Shown one piece after another: positions 39,640 through 50,758 of a DNA stretch of 64,000 nucleotides. A program made the translations under genes and the position numbers. Source of the DNA: Patella vulgata (lineage: Eukaryota > Mollusca > Gastropoda > Patellidae); contig NC_065881.2 in the NCBI RefSeq assembly GCF_932274485.2, forward strand, positions 12,682,613 through 12,746,612. Reading direction: 5' to 3'. Each line of letters begins with the position of its first letter. Within the stretch, counting starts at the first letter, position 1. Below the pieces are notes generated by a model that was not told the origin of the DNA, ran no database searches, and saw only the letters and a program-made list of their open reading frames with translations.

Positions 39640-39990
39640 CCAATTACCAAGCGGTAAGGACATTGGACTCTCGATTAAATTGTGCCGGGTTCGAGTCCCG
39701 GCGTGGGTCGAAAATAATATTGGGATTTTTTAAGCCCGGTTCCAGCTTGTCGAGAATAGTGTTATCTATTCATTCGGATGGGACGAAAAACCGAAATCCA
39801 CCCGTGAACACGTTGGCGTGCATGTAAAATAGACCGAATGGTCTAACGAGTGGGTCGAGAATAATTTTAGGATTTTTCAAGCCCGGTTCCAACTTTTCGG
39901 GAATAGTGTTGTCTATTCATTCGGATGGGACGCAAAAACGAGATCCACCCGTGAACACGTTGGAGTGCACGTACAATCTTCCAAACTCCC
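39640..39990 (+). mobile_element. Family B-like SINE with doubled central segment
   Basis: tRNA-like head with ACCAAGCGGTAAGGACATTG and GCCGGGTTCGAGTCCCGGC (a paired T-arm), then GGTCGAAAATAATATTGGGA, GGATGGGACGAAAAACCGAA and ACGTTGGCGTGCATGTAAAA. The GGTCGAGAATAAT... to GTGCACGTACAAT segment occurs a second time (39853-39980). Not a tRNA gene, since the acceptor arms do not pair. Confidence 0.75.
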
Positions 39991-40019
39991 TCTCTCTACG
40001 TCCAAAGTCAGGTTGGATG

Positions 40020-40268
40020 GGATGGGTGTCTGGGTGTCCGAATGGTCGAACGCATGTGCTTTAGATCATAAGGTCTGTCATTGAGTCAAGTGGCAAAGGT
40101 CGCCTGTCTAGCCTCGGGGGTTTTCCCCAGGTTCCTTGCTTTCTTCCCACAGCTAATAAAAACCTACCATCAAGCGACTTATCACAATAAAATAAAACCA
40201 TGTTAGTGCCGAAATGACCCAGTTTGTGTCGAGTGGACGCTCCCCCCCCCTCTCTCTCTCTCTCTCTC
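40020..40268 (+). mobile_element. SINE family A with partly deleted head
   Basis: GTGTCCGAATGGTCGAACGC, GGTCTGTCATTGAGTCAAGT, then directly AAGGTCGCCTGTCTAGCC (the B box part is missing), centre, CGAAATGACCCAGTTTGTGT and a (CT)n tail. Confidence 0.85.
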
Positions 40269-41256
40269 TGTCAATGTTTTATTTATTCTCTAATTTTCTC
40301 GATATCTCGACATCGTTACCAACCATTAAGTGAACAAACCACTGCCTGCATTGTCTCAACTCACCGAGGCTTTGTTACAATCATTAGCGTGTCAAAGAAA
40401 AATCGAAAGAAATTGTCGAGAATCAGGGTTTAATTGAGCAACATTAGAAATAATCGAAACTAATGGAGTCGGAATTGACGAGTGAATTGTTGAGTGATCT
40501 CCAGCAATGGCTGTGAAAAGGCGATTCAGTTTCAAATGAATTGAAGCTCTACAACTGTTATTGTTATAAATCTGGCTATCGTTTTCAAGTCTTGGCAGCT
40601 CCATGTATTTTTCAGTTATTATTGAAGCCACGGAAATTAATTAGAAAACTATATTATTCCCACCTTATTATTCGACTAGTTTTGTCGAACGACATCACGA
40701 AAGATCGGTTACACGAGCCAAGTGATCGGACCGCGTCGTCCTTTTCCGGTAGATTCTATCCCGCGATTCAGAGCCGTTCTTTTGTTCTGGCGGAGTAATT
40801 TCCTCTGACTGGTGTTTGATAGACTGGGGATATTAAAGTATGTTATTGTGTTTGTTTATAAACAGCTTGTCCCGTAAGACATGCGTCACTTATTAAATGG
40901 ACGTGAAGTCTAAACACCATGTAAAATGAATATTCATGTCTTCCGCTCGAGTTTTATAGAACGAGTTCTGTTTTTAATTTCAACTCAAAGGTTTTTTGTT
41001 GGGGTTTCAAAGAGAAAGGGGAAACCAAGCTTAGCGATATTAATGGAACAATTTTAGCGGTAAATAGAACACGTTCACAGCGACGTTAAATGACAATATT
41101 GCAAGACTCGTATGTTTGGAAATGATAGCCATTGATTTTAAAGCCTTCGACCGTCATTTGCATTTTCCCGACAGTATCTGATTTTTCACGACTTAAACCA
41201 TGTTAGAATTGTTTATTTAAAATACAATTAATAATCACCCCCCATCTCCTCCAAAG
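40269..41256. other. 1 kb repeat-free intergenic stretch
   Basis: Frames at 40392-40631 (-) and 40541-40798 (+) overlap and show no domain. AT/GC balance is higher than nearby. Possible conserved non-coding DNA. Confidence 0.35.
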
Positions 41257-41545
41257 AAGGGGGTGGGTGCCGAATGGTTAACGCATCCGCGTTGTGTCAT
41301 AAGGTATGTCATTGAGTCAAATGGCGTGGTTTCGATTCCCCGGTTGTACGTGACAAGGAGTAGGATCGCCTGCCCAACCTCGTGGGATTTCTCAGGGTCC
41401 CCCGGTTTCCTCCCACTGCTTAAGACCTCTAAGCGCAAGTGAATTGTTGAAATAAAATTGAACCATGTTAGTCCCGAAATGACTTAGTTTGTGTCGAGTT
41501 GTACGTTAAACCCCATTTCTCTCTTTCTTCCCCACCCCCCTCTCT
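41257..41545 (+). mobile_element. SINE family A, near full length
   Basis: GGTGCCGAATGGTTAACGCA (A box), GTGGTTTCGATTCCCCGG (B box), CCGGTTTCCTCCCACTGC, GTGAATTGTTGAAATAAAAT, CCCGAAATGACTTAGTTTGT, ACGTTAAACCCCATTTCTCT and a degraded CT/C-rich tail. Confidence 0.92.
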
Positions 41546-41689
41546 CCCCCCCCCCCCCCCCAAACTAAAAAAAAAATAAAATATGAAAAACACCAAAAAC
41601 AAAACAACCCATATGCCCGTGCAAAACGTACGACGGGAAACCCTATTTCATTTCAGTTCATTTCTTCAGCAAATTTCGTTTTGTTTCCG

Positions 41690-42460
41690 TTTCGGACTTT
41701 ACAGGCGTCCGTGATCCACATACCAGTTAAATATTTTGGAGGCCCGAGCCGATTTTTTTGTATCCCCGGCATCTCCGTCGCTCTCGACAGCCCTATCCAT
41801 ACTGGGCAAATCGTGATATCAAGCGGAATGGTTGTACGACCCCGGAGACAAATTAAAAAGTTGAGTTTATTAGTTTATTGCCAGCGGTTTGGAGGAACGA
41901 GCCAATTTTTTTTATCCCCGTCATCTCCGTCGCTCTCGACAGCCCTATCCATACTGGACAACTTGTGGTATCAAGCGGAATGGCTGTACGACCCCGGAGA
42001 CAAATTTAAAAGCTGAGTTTATTACCAGCGGTTTGGAGGCCCGAGTCGTTTTTTTGTATCCCCAACATCTCCGCCGCTCTCGACAGCCCTATCCATACTG
42101 GACAAATCGTGATATCAAGCGGAATGGTTGTACGACCCCGGAGACAAATTTAAAAGCTGAGTTTATTACCTGCGGTTTGGAGGCCCGAGTCGTTTTTTTG
42201 TATCCTCAACATCTCCGCCGCTCTCGACAGCCCTATCCATACTGGACAAATCGTGATATCAAGTGGAATGGTTGTACGAACCCGGAGACAAATTTAAAAG
42301 CTGAGTTTATTACCAGCGGTTTGGAGGCCCGAGTCGTTTTTTTGTATCCCCAACATCTCCGCCGCTCTCGACAGCCCTATCCATACTGGACAAATCGTGA
42401 TATCAAGCGGAATGGTTGTACGACCCCGGAGACAAATTAAAAAGCTGAGTTTATTGCCTA
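41690..42460. repeat. 144-base tandem repeat, about five copies
   Basis: GCGGTTTGGAGGCCCGAGTC recurs at 42028, 42172 and 42316 (exactly 144 apart), with two more diverged units before. Also CGCTCTCGACAGCCCTATCC and CGGAATGGTTGTACGACCCC. As 144 = 48 codons, a 183-codon frame (41889-42440) repeats a 48-residue peptide; no start context or domain supports a gene. Confidence 0.93.
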
Positions 42461-43885
42461 CGGTTATTAAGAGAAAATCCCGGCTTTTATCAAATGGGGT
42501 AAATTTAAGATTGATGAGTTAGCGCCTTATTAAGTTAATTACTTCTTGGTCTATCGGGATATCATACAATTTGCTGTATATATATCCATAAATATCGAAT
42601 AGATTGCGTGCAGTAAGGAACCTTATCACGCAATCATCACGTGGTAACAATCATCATCACTTGTAATAGTGTAATGGCGGCTCTTATCAACAAAATGTCG
42701 TCGTGTTAGACACGTTAATTACGTAAATTCAGACGAACGATTCGGACAATTAACATTTTACCGGAAGAAGTATCATTAATTTAGATCCTTACAGTGTAAG
42801 CCAATCCACTGTTGAATTCAAACTAATCTCTTGAAAACCCCGGGGATTCACAAACCGGAAGCAATGAACCGGAACGACAAATGGTATCTAGGCTAGTTGC
42901 TAGGATTTGTCACGTTTCACGTTGTTTAAACGTCATTTTACGAGACTTGAAAATGGAAGACAAGCACGATCTGTCTTCACTTCGTCTATTTCCGGAGATC
43001 TTCGGTTACTCTAAAAGACGATGATAGTCAATAATAATTTGTCTTAATCAATGTTAATTCTTCCGCCTCTTATAAATAGTTTGATAGCGTGGTGTCTGCA
43101 CGCGCGCACCATGAACAAAAGCTTTCTCTCTCATCCATTATTGCTGTTTAAACATAAAAAAAAAGTCTTAAGATGGGTTGGGTGAGTTCATGATAATTTG
43201 TTTTTTACGGGATGGGGGTCGGCTTGGGTAACCATGTGAGCTACAGTTAAAAGGAAAAAAAGATCCTGACCGCCGTTTTGTTCCTTTTAGACACCGTTCC
43301 TTGCCACTGACATGAGAAAACTACTGCCAGAATATGCCGAGGACCTTTCTATTTTATTGTATTTACATATAGGTTTCATTTTATCGACCATTTACATTTT
43401 TATTTATGTTAGTGATTGTGTAGCAACGAGTTTTATAACATCTAGTCGTTGCCAGATTAGTATGAAGTTCCCGAAAGTTTAGGTAGTTATCTCCCTTAAC
43501 CACAGACACGTGATACAAACACGTAAAGAAATATATTCTTTTAGTTGAAAAACTCACGGAAAATCAAAGAAAAGCAACCTTACTAGCATAATGGAAGAAG
43601 AAAAAGTAAATTAGAGGTTTGGACCAAGATGTGAAGCGGGTCATAACAGTGTAGTAGAAAGTTCCAGCAACTTTGACATTTGCAACTGGATTATCACAGT
43701 TAGATATTTCTGCTGGAAAGCGCGCGACTTGGTATTCGCGATGATATTTTCTATCGAGGAATCTGAGAGGTCCCCAACTGGGCAAGGAACCAATCGAAAT
43801 TAGTGCAGACAAATGTAGTGTATTACGTGAAGGCCTTGATAAGATGTACGGAGTTAGAGCGAAGATCAAGCCTTCTAGTAAAGAT
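42461..43885. other. 1.4 kb repeat-free intergenic stretch
   Basis: No transposon or coding signal. The 101-codon minus frame at 43564-43869 overlaps the following SINE edge and has no recognised domain. Confidence 0.4.
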
Positions 43886-44260
43886 TGTGGCCACGGTGGA
43901 TAAGTGAGTAAGACGATGGCTCGCTAGACTGTAGGTCGCGAGTTCGCTCCCGGTGTTGGTCGAGAAAGTTATGCCGGATTTTCGGCGTGGTTTCCCCTTG
44001 TCAGTGGCGCAGGACGGATGATCTGTCAAAGACAGCAGTCTAGTCGTTCGGATGGGACGAAAAACCGAAGTCCCGTGTACACACCGGCGTACATGTAAAA
44101 GATCCCGTGGCAGTTGTAATTGGATATAAGAGTGGGCCATAGCGCTGTTGTCCGGGCAAAATTTCCCTCATAGCACACTGTATGGCGTATGCCCTTCTTC
44201 ATTAGACAAGTTCGAAGCAGAACAGTAGGACGTTAAACCCAACTTGATTTCATTTTCATG
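43886..44260 (+). mobile_element. SINE family B, full length
   Basis: Reference plus-strand copy: head CACGGTGGATAAGTGAGTAA and GCGAGTTCGCTCCCGG, GGTCGAGAAAGTTATGCCGG, GGTTTCCCCTTGTCAGTGGC, centre TTCGGATGGGACGAAAAACC and GTACATGTAAAAGATCCCGT, GGGCAAAATTTCCCTCATAG, CACACTGTATGGCGTATGCC, and end AGTAGGACGTTAAACCCAAC plus ATTTC-like tail. Confidence 0.93.
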
Positions 44261-44269
44261 TTCTATTGA

Positions 44270-44370
44270 AGATGGTAGGGCGTCTGCTGTATGCATTACA
44301 TTGCCTTGGGGCCGCTGTTAAGACGACACTAGGACTTTAAACCAGATTTCATTTCATTTCATTATATATT
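44270..44370 (+). mobile_element. SINE family B 3' fragment
   Basis: GCGTCTGCTGTATGCATTAC resembles the pre-tail; ACTAGGACTTTAAACCAGAT and (TTTCA)n end it. A further tail piece lies near 44690-44715. Confidence 0.55.
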
Positions 44371-44722
44371 TAAAATAATCTTAAGAAGGTCCGGAGTGTA
44401 TTCAGTACAAGCCTTGATAAATACCCTGGTATATCTATTAATTTGCCGCAGTCATGCGCATCAGTGTCAAATTAAAATGCACGTGATTAAAAGTTTAATA
44501 AAGGGGAGAGTAAACATTTATTAACGACAGCGTATTCAGGCAAACACTCGAATTTACAAATTAGTTTTAGATTAATTCGCATTAAAGTTATAAAGACTAA
44601 GTTATTGTCCGTTTTGGAGAAGTGTAGACACAATTGATATACAGAGTGCTAGACACTCGCATGTCTTCGTTAACTTGTTTGGTACAGTAGGACTTTAACG
44701 AACATTTCATTTCATATCTAAA
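44371..44722. other. Intergenic stretch
   Basis: Unique-looking except the short SINE tail near 44690. Confidence 0.4.
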
Positions 44723-44838
44723 TTAAAGATGCATTATGTAAGATTTAGATAAAGAGTTGACAGTTGTTGCTATAATAGTCAAATACTATGTAATGAAATA
44801 GGAATATGTTGAACATTTCAGTCCAATTATTTCATTGT
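44723..44838. mobile_element. TTAA MITE, left part only
   Basis: TTAA then AGATGCATTATGTAAGATTT, AGATAAAGAGTTGACAGTTG and TTGAACATTTCAGTCCAATT. Similarity ends after about 115 bases. Confidence 0.7.
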
Positions 44839-44864
44839 TTTTTACGATTTACCAATGTTCGTCA

Positions 44865-44965
44865 GTTCGTGGGGTTTAACGTCCCCTTCCACGGAGAGTG
44901 ATATCGCAGACAAGCGACGTTATTGCCACCCTCATCACAAAATAACCTATATATTGTGTACACTA
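44865..44965 (-). mobile_element. Type C SINE fragment
   Basis: TCGTGGGGTTTAACGTCCCC and TTCCACGGAGAGTGATATCG, as also seen (both strands) near 20781, 27855, 37806, 38406, 45427, 47745, 50998 and 53790. Only the 3' end of this family is visible here. Confidence 0.5.
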
Positions 44966-45129
44966 AACCCCATTCCATTTCAATAGAAGGTGGTCGTGAA
45001 TTCTACCAGGACAGCAGCGTGATATCACAGATAAACGTAAAAGAAATGAAATATAATGTCTTGGGTATAGAGTCAAAAAATCGGCACCATGTTCAGCACG
45101 GTAGTTGAGTGAGAGCCAATTAAAATGCA

Positions 45130-45338
45130 TGAAATGAAATGAAATGGGGTTTAACGTCCTACTGTTCTTCTCCGAACTGGGCTAATGAAGACAGGCATAC
45201 GCCATACAGTGTGCTATGGGGAAATTTTGCCCGGACAGTGGCACTACGGCCTACTCTTATTATATCGAATTCCAACTGCCAAGGGATCTTTTATGTGCAC
45301 GCCAATGTGTACACGGGACCTGGGTTTTTCGTCACACA
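45130..45338 (-). mobile_element. SINE family B, 5' truncated, with target duplication
   Basis: AATTAAAATGCA flanks it at 45118-45129 and 45339-45350. It contains the ATTTC tail, 3' region and about half of the central domain up to GGGTTTTTCGTC, but no tRNA head, so it was truncated at integration rather than eroded later. Confidence 0.9.
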
Positions 45339-45350
45339 AATTAAAATGCA

Positions 45351-46194
45351 GTTCTCATTTGTTAGGGATAATGCCTACGAAACGAAAAGTGGGGAAGTTT
45401 TTGGCGTTGTTCTTCAGTTAGTGGCGCTTAATGTCCGCCTCCACGAAAAGTGGTAACGCATACAAACGGCGTCGTCGCAATCCTCAACAAACCAAATGTC
45501 AACTGTTAATGTTTTATTTTAGATGAAAGCATCAAAGTGTAACAAGGTAGCCATGTTTGATAGTAACAAAATGGCCACCGCCACTATTATCGAGGCACCA
45601 TGCTGATTTATTGTAGTTAAAATTCATTACACGGTAAACTAACCAGTAAACTTATTATAATATTCTTTTAAAATTGTGTTAATTATAGTTATTATGTACC
45701 TGGTGTATGAAACAAGATTGTAACCCTTCACAGAGGCTCCTTTTATTAACGCTTATTAAATATTCAATTAGGCAATATTACCCTCATAAATATATTCTAT
45801 TAAGTCAATTATCAACAGCGATGAATATCAACAAAGGGTTTAAGTATCCCAGCTTGTGTTACATACGAATCGTTTAATTTTAATTCAAGTTTTTTTTTTA
45901 TATTCGAGACATTATTGATGTGTTTGTACTTGTAAATGTATGTACTCGTATTTTAATCTTCTTACTCAAACAATCAGATACCCACCCAATGCATTCCAAA
46001 GAACCCGTGTCATTTCGAAAGCAAAGATGAGTATAAGGTGTAAAACGCCCCTGCCATGACGAAATTCCCACCCATCGCATTATACCTAATAAGAAATGAA
46101 TGGGGTTGAAATTGGTGTTTAACGTCCTTCTTTTTTTCTGTTTCAAAGGTTTCCCTGTCTGATCTGTCCCCTTGTCAGTAGTGCATGGTTGAGA
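45351..46194. other. Intergenic stretch with minor SINE pieces
   Basis: A type C piece at about 45420-45465 and a GTGTTTAACGTCC tail piece at about 46095-46140. Otherwise nothing recognised. Confidence 0.45.
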
Positions 46195-46720
46195 TATTTA
46201 GCCTGGAGTTGACAATGTTCATCTGATTTTGATGAAACTTGAAATGCATGTTTATAACCCAAAGATCTTGGTTCCTTTTGATATTCGCGCATATCGGAAC
46301 GTAACTTCCTGGACTATGGCCCCTGCATGTTCGAAAAATCGAATTGTTAGCTTGTGGACCTGCCAGAGTCACAATTTGTATTCAATTTTAAAAACACTTT
46401 AAATATAACACCGTTAACACCCTAGTTGAGTTAGAATTTCGTGAAAATCGGACAAAAACTACAGGACAAAATGGCCGCCACTCGTACTCAAATAGTGTAA
46501 AAAATTATGGTATATCAAGGTTGTGGGCCGTCTAGAGGTCACAATTTTTGTCCGAGTTGGATGAAACATAAAACATATATATGTTACATACCAAGGATCT
46601 CGGTTCCTTTCGATATTCACACATTTCAGGCCATACCTTCCTGGATTATGACCCCTGTTTGTACGAAAAATCGCGGGTTTTTTTAGCCTGTTCTCTATCC
46701 AACCCCTTATCAAATATAGG
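46195..46720. repeat. Two diverged copies of an unclassified dispersed repeat
   Basis: GATCTTGGTTCCTTTTGATA / GATCTCGGTTCCTTTCGATA, AACTTCCTGGACTATGGCCC / ACCTTCCTGGATTATGACCC and a GTACGAAAAATCG-like end occur at about 46200-46350 and 46500-46680. Spacing is about 300. The 101-codon frame over it is not convincing. Confidence 0.6.
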
Positions 46721-48650
46721 CGTATCTTGCCTGGCAACTGTTGGTGGTTATTCGTCGTAATCATATGAATCTCGCGAGTAATCGTCTTAAAAATCGACTT
46801 ATGCCCTTCACATATGGCCCTACTTTCGATTCAAAACACTTGAAATTTCGGACTTTGAGATATCCGCTCTTGTTTAATCCAATAAATCGAGACTTCTGAC
46901 TGTCTAACCCTCTTAAAACAAGGAAATATTTATTCCCGGAGATTACCAAACCCCTTACCAAGATACATTGATATTATGCACTTCCGTTAGGACATATCAG
47001 CATACATATTCACCGACCCTAGTTATGACTTTGAAGTCGGGCGCACGCTGGCGTTTGTCTTAGGAAATATGTAAGCTATTTTTAATTAGAGCGATGCTGC
47101 TCGGCAAAATCAAAATAATTTCCAAATACATGTACATAATAGCCCATAGCTTTTCCCAAGAGGCTACCATATACTCATATTGTTTTTTACATATTTCCAA
47201 ACAAATGTGTATCTGAAATATAATGTAATTAAAGGTTGCAGGTGGCATTTGTATGTGTAGATTTAGGACAAAGAAACTGTCGATTTATTAAAGTGAGTAC
47301 ACCACCGCCCCCACCCCCACCGAAAAAAAAATGGGTACAAACTGTTTGATTTGATGATATACAGGGACTAAAACATATTTAAACTAATTCAGCTATTTAA
47401 AGTTTGCTTCAACAACATTGTAATCGCAAGGAACTATCCCAAGTCGTACACATTTATTTTAGCAAGCCTATGTTTATCACGGACTCGATTCAGGAATGGT
47501 TCATAAATATCGAAGCCTAAGTCAATTCTGGGATTATCCCCTGCCAACCCCCTTTTTTACCGTTTAATCGCAGAGTCAGTAACACGTTAAAGTCTCGAGA
47601 TGCTATCACAACCGTTTGCGATTCGATCAACTAATAGCAAGGATTCCCTAAGTGATGCATTTAAATTTTTGTCCTGTGCGCGGCCCATGGGTAATATTCA
47701 GGGAATCAAGTATTTTTCTAGTAAGGTTGGATTCTTTCGCTCTTAAGGCTTAACGTCCGCGTCCACAAGATTGGGTGTCTCTACTTTCCATATACATGTA
47801 TACCAAATTTGTCACTGCGCATTACTCAAACCAAATGGCAAACATTGTGCGAATGTTGAAAAAAGGTCTTTTGGATATTAACAAGTGTTTTTGCGTATAT
47901 TAAATAATAATAATGGGGATCCCTCCATGATGTTTTACATGAATATCAACTGCGTCAAGCGTTAAATTACCCCGTAATATATTCTATCTTGTCGTTCGGG
48001 TATGAGTTAAATTAATATGTACTCCCTCACACCTTCTACATCCTTCATTTAATTACCAGCTGGAATTAATTACAACAAGCACCTGTACGCATAACACTAA
48101 CTTCATCACGTATTGTTTCTTAATAGAATATAATATACTCAATTATCTAGTTGCTAACACAGGGGCAATTTGCCGTAACCGCCAGGTCCCTCGAGTCTGT
48201 GACCTGCATCTAATTTACCTGATAAGACACTACCTTTATATCCCCTAAATCATGTTCTTGCACTAGAAGGAGTTCGCTAATTGCAAAAATTAACAGACTT
48301 AGGCATTAACTATGGGTGTTTATCGCCTTTAAGAGCTGATAAAACGCATATGTAGATTTGCCCCCCTGGTTGTTTAGGATCATGTAGTGTTAAGTTCCTG
48401 GCCTTTACCGCTTAACTAGTTTAATATTTCGCTGAGAGCCGTCGAGTTCTCCCAGATCAATGTTACCAACCCGTGTTGCTTTCAAGACTCGGAGGTATTT
48501 ACGTAATTTTCACAGAACGATCTTATTACAGGATAGGTTTTAAAGATCTCTTGTGTTCCGTCCGGCCCTTGACTTTGTGGGATATTAGATACCGTATCGT
48601 CACAATGACAAGTGGTTTGATATGATGAAACTAGACTCGTTTATCCAGTC
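46721..48650. other. 1.9 kb largely repeat-free intergenic stretch
   Basis: Only a type C fragment near 47740-47775. No coding frame with a known domain. Candidate single-copy non-coding DNA. Confidence 0.4.
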
Positions 48651-48663
48651 TATATATATATTG

Positions 48664-48853
48664 AGAGAGAGAGAGAGAGAGAGAGAGATGGGGTACTAGG
48701 TCATTTCGGGACTAACATATGGTTTAATTTTATTTCAATAATTTGCTTGCGCGTAGGGGCCTTTAGCAGTGGGAGGAAACCACGCCAGTTGACTCAAAGA
48801 CGGGTCTTATGATACAGCACGCACGTGCTAACCATTCGGCCATCCAACCCCCC
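48664..48853 (-). mobile_element. SINE family A, internally deleted, with target duplication
   Basis: ATATATATATTG flanks it at 48652-48663 and 48854-48865. (GA)n tail, CTAGGTCATTTCGGGACTAA, CGTAGGGGCCTTTAGCAGTG, then a jump to CCACGCCAGTTGACTCAAAG and the head; most of the central domain is missing. Confidence 0.88.
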
Positions 48854-48944
48854 ATATATATATTGGAATCGAGACAATTTCAATGAAATTGATTTTAAAT
48901 GCTACCACTTTTATGTCAATTTTCCTTGAATCTCCATTGGTAAC

Positions 48945-49245
48945 AGTGACCCACTGTGGCTCATTGAATGTGGTGCTGGTTGATGTACCAGGAGGTCGAT
49001 GGTTCTATCACGCGCAATAATAAAAAACAACCCCAAAACTAAAAAAAGACATGTAACGAGGAATGTTTTCAGTGGTGGTGGCCACCGAAGGGTTGGACAG
49101 GAACAGGGTCAAATCATTCAGATGGGACAAAAAACCCGAGGACCCTTGCGATGGACAGTAGGCGAAAACGCACTGCATGACGTATGCCCTTCTGTGTTAC
49201 ACTGGCTGGTGCAGAACACTAGAACATTTTAAAACCCACTACACA
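48945..49245 (+). mobile_element. SINE family B, strongly diverged
   Basis: CCACTGTGGCTCATTGAATG and AGGTCGATGGTTCTATC (head), ATTCAGATGGGACAAAAAAC (centre), GCACTGCATGACGTATGCCC and a decayed 3' end. Likely an old copy. Confidence 0.65.
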
Positions 49246-50369
49246 TCACTTAAATTTGACAACTTTTAAGAATCCCAAGTCTCAGAAATAAAAGTCCGTG
49301 TACGTATAAAATTTAAGCCGAAATATAGAGGAATGGTGTATTTACCGTGTCTCAAAATTTAAGCTCAAAATATTGAGTCGTGTAGACGTGAACGTTAAAA
49401 TCTCTTATCCGGACACGCAATCCTCTTAAGATTTCGGCTCAATTTTTTCGTTGGGTGACCTGGCAATCTATAGCCGTTCCTTCAGAGGTCTATAGGGTAT
49501 TTGATAACGAAAGGTAAATTTCACCTCCACGCTATTTTTATAAAATAAAGTCTGGGTTTATCCAGGTACCGTATAATACAGCTTGGGACACCGGTCGCCA
49601 TTTCCAGATGAAGACTGGCGGGTTTAAGTTGTTTGAAAACGTATCACGTATATTGAGTTCGTTGCTCGGCCCTCAATGAGCAGTTTTATTCTCCAAAATA
49701 TAATCATGATTGCCTCCTTAAGGATAAGCCCTTAATTTAGGCCAAAATGCGTATCACTGGGTAATCGAAGCTATCCGCCATTGCAGTTTAATAATTTGGC
49801 TTCGTATTAAAATGGTGTTGACTTGCGTTTTGTTAATATAACTGTTAAGAGACTTATCTTTTGAAGATGTTTTAATATGACCCCGGGAGGGTAAAATGAT
49901 ATCTAATTGTAATAATTAATCTATTAGCTGTTTAAATAAGACACTTTAAGACTGTTCAAAGTAGCGTTCACACACTTCAAGTTGAGCTTTATATTTAGAA
50001 TCGTTTAGATTCTAGGTGGGTTAATTCTTTGAACTTAGAACCCGTGACGCTATTTAAAATGTGGGAAATAGCGTCAATCAGCGATTATATAACATTTTAA
50101 ATACCCGCGTGGTTGATCATATCATGAAATCTGGGCATGCATAGCATTCGAGGGTCTGACTGACCTTTTATTAAAAATCCTTATTCATTCCCTGTGAAAT
50201 ATTAATATATTAATATCCTAGTTTGTTCGTCGGCTGTTCAACAAATATATAACAGTTTAAATACTCGCGTAGTTTAACATATAAAAACAGAGCATGCATT
50301 ACATAAGGGTGTGGCTGACTTTTTTTTAAAGATCTTTGTGCATTCCAGGTGACATATTAATATCCCAGT
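49246..50369. other. 1.1 kb repeat-poor intergenic stretch
   Basis: Two related segments (TATATAACATTTTAAATACC near 50087 and TATATAACAGTTTAAATACT near 50247, each followed by CGCGTRGTT and ATGCAT) suggest an old duplication of about 160 bases. No gene signal. Confidence 0.45.
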
Positions 50370-50758
50370 TTTGTTTGGGAGGGTGGGGTAAGTGTTTAGT
50401 CTGTTAGGGTGGTTGGGGTAGGTGTGTATTCTGTTCGATTGGGTGGGATAGGTGTGTATTCTGTTATGGTGGGTGGGGTAAGTGTGTATTCTGTTAGGGT
50501 GGGTGGGGTAGGTGTGTAGTCTGTTTGGGTGGGTGGGGTAGGTGTGCATTCTGTTAGGGTGGGTGGGGTAAATGAGGAGGGTAGGTGTGTAGTCTGTTTG
50601 GGTGTGTGGGGTAGGTGTGCATTCTGTTAGGGTTGGTGGGGTAGGTGTGTATTCTGTTCGATTGGGTGGGGTAGGTGTGTATTCTGTTATGGTGGGTGGG
50701 GTAAGTGTGTATTCTGTTAGGGTTGGTGGGGTAGGTGTGTATTCTGTAAGGGTGGGTG
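50370..50758. repeat. G-rich 30-base minisatellite
   Basis: About 12 units of TGTTAGGGTGGGTGGGGTAG plus GTGTGTATTC. Each has three or four G runs (GGG-T-GGG-T-GGGG), a G-quadruplex-capable pattern on the + strand. Minus-strand Thr/Pro frames (50274-50811) are artefacts of the 30-base period. Confidence 0.93.

Noticed and set aside
39640-39712. tRNA gene
   Set aside because: T arm and B box are good but the acceptor arms do not pair, and the unit continues into a SINE body.
41889-42440. 183-codon frame with 48-residue repeats
   Set aside because: Explained by the exact 144-base tandem period; no conserved start or known domain.
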